Assembly: GCF_963674565.1 (NCBI RefSeq)
Contig: NZ_OY771430.1
Span: 1,426,001 to 1,490,000, forward strand
DNA: 64,000 bases
Direction: 5' to 3'
From: an uncultured Carboxylicivirga sp.
Lineage (GTDB): Bacteria > Bacteroidota > Bacteroidia > Bacteroidales > Marinilabiliaceae
Shown: piece after piece, positions 63,569 through 64,000 of the stretch
How the letters are laid out: the number at the start of each line of letters is the position of its first letter
Position numbering within the stretch: the stretch's first letter is position 1
The notes under the pieces: model-generated
Database searches by the model: none
Told to the model about the DNA's origin: nothing
What the model saw: the letters and a program-made list of their open reading frames with translations, nothing else
Program-made: the position numbers and the translations under genes

Positions 63569-64000
63569 TTGTCAGACCCCTTCTCCAGTGATTTTAAGAA
63601 AAGAAAAATACTGGAGCTTGTAAGTACCATAAAAACTGCTCCAATAATCATAAAGGCCTGACTCAATGACAAACGGTCAGTTACATACCCAAACAATGGT
63701 GCGAGAATGGAAAAGAATGCCCTGATTAATAAGCTGCGAATAGACAACACTGTCGCTCTAATTTCAGAAGATGTTATACGATTGATATAATCTTTCAACA
63801 CTGGTGTAGCAATTCCCCTGGAGAAATAAAACACTACTAAAACCGGAAGCACCCAATATGAATGGATAACTCCTGCTAAAATAAAAGCTGCTGTTATAAT
63901 TATTGTTGTTCCAAAAACAGTTGATTTTGGTTTAAGCTTTCGTTCAATTTTATATGCCGCCAGTGTTGTAAATCCAACAATAAGATTTAATACTGTACTG
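63565..64000 (-). CDS. MFS transporter, C-terminal part only
   Basis: The frame is open from the window edge to the stop at 63567-63565, giving the last 144 residues. Hydrophobic helices, a loop with RKLKPKSTVF, and a GYVTDRLSLSQAFMIIG segment (G-x-x-x-D-R/K motif of the major facilitator fold) support the assignment. The N-terminal half and start lie beyond base 64000. Substrate unknown. Confidence 0.75.
   Translation of the reverse strand, partial: STVLNLIVGFTTLAAYKIERKLKPKSTVFGTTIIITAAFILAGVIHSYWVLPVLVVFYFSRGIATPVLKDYINRITSSEIRATVLSIRSLLIRAFFSILAPLFGYVTDRLSLSQAFMIIGAVFMVLTSSSIFLFLKSLEKGSDN

Overview
The window is AT-rich, densely coded bacterial DNA and almost certainly a chromosome segment of a Bacteroidota member. 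A marine Bacteroidales/Marinilabiliales-type organism is my inference from gene content, not something I could test. The signs are a giant Ig/PKD-like secreted repeat protein, DUF5686 and DUF1599/DoxX (BT_3928-type) families, a C-terminal domain that looks like a type IX secretion tail on a glycosidase, absence of strong Shine-Dalgarno sites, and several promoters of the Bacteroidota primary-sigma type (TTTG - 19 to 21 nt - TAnnTTTG). I see no rRNA, tRNA, CRISPR array, transposase, prophage or integrase.

Layout. 1-5401 (minus): the first 1800 codons of a giant secreted protein made of about 83-residue repeats; its 3' end lies outside the window. 5.6-12.7 kb: single genes (unknown coiled-coil protein, DUF5686 outer-membrane protein, PAP2 phosphatase, ATP-cone/Mrr-like nuclease, SRPBCC protein, EamA exporter). 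12.8-19.1 kb (plus): a tripartite RND efflux operon (adaptor, pump, TolC) followed by a GNAT acetyltransferase. 19.1-22.0 kb (minus): an outer-membrane protein and a coupled kinase/inositol-phosphatase-type pair. 22.0-29.0 kb (minus): an ABC-2 exporter, then a run of NhaA, a MurU-like uridylyltransferase, a 46-residue zinc-ribbon protein, an AmgK-like sugar kinase fused to a RapZ C-terminal domain, and DUF554. 29.3-35.4 kb: rocD, a DsrE protein, two small unknowns, argS and a TonB-C-like protein.

35.5-46.6 kb is the most system-like region: a minus-strand run (YbjN/YjfI-like, PspA, YqiJ-like OB-fold membrane protein, flotillin, 1633-residue AAA ATPase) divergent from an XRE-type regulator, a single-HKD phospholipase-D-like protein and a small membrane protein. 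One face-to-face promoter/operator serves both arms. This resembles an envelope-stress module centred on PspA and flotillin. 46.6-46.7 kb holds a compact dyad that folds as a pseudoknot enclosed in a long stem, a candidate unassigned structured RNA. 46.8-49.3 kb is the DUF1599 - DoxX - tpiA operon. 49.5-63.6 kb carries a GH30-type glycosidase, an aldo/keto reductase, an alpha/beta hydrolase, prmA, a 1469-residue exported protein of unknown function, an RsmI-family methyltransferase, a cysteine-motif protein and a BASS-type transporter. The last bases hold the C-terminal part of an MFS transporter.

The leads I rate highest are the kinase-RapZ fusion beside the MurU-like gene, the PspA-flotillin-giant ATPase cassette with its shared palindromic promoter, and the structured element at 46599-46669.
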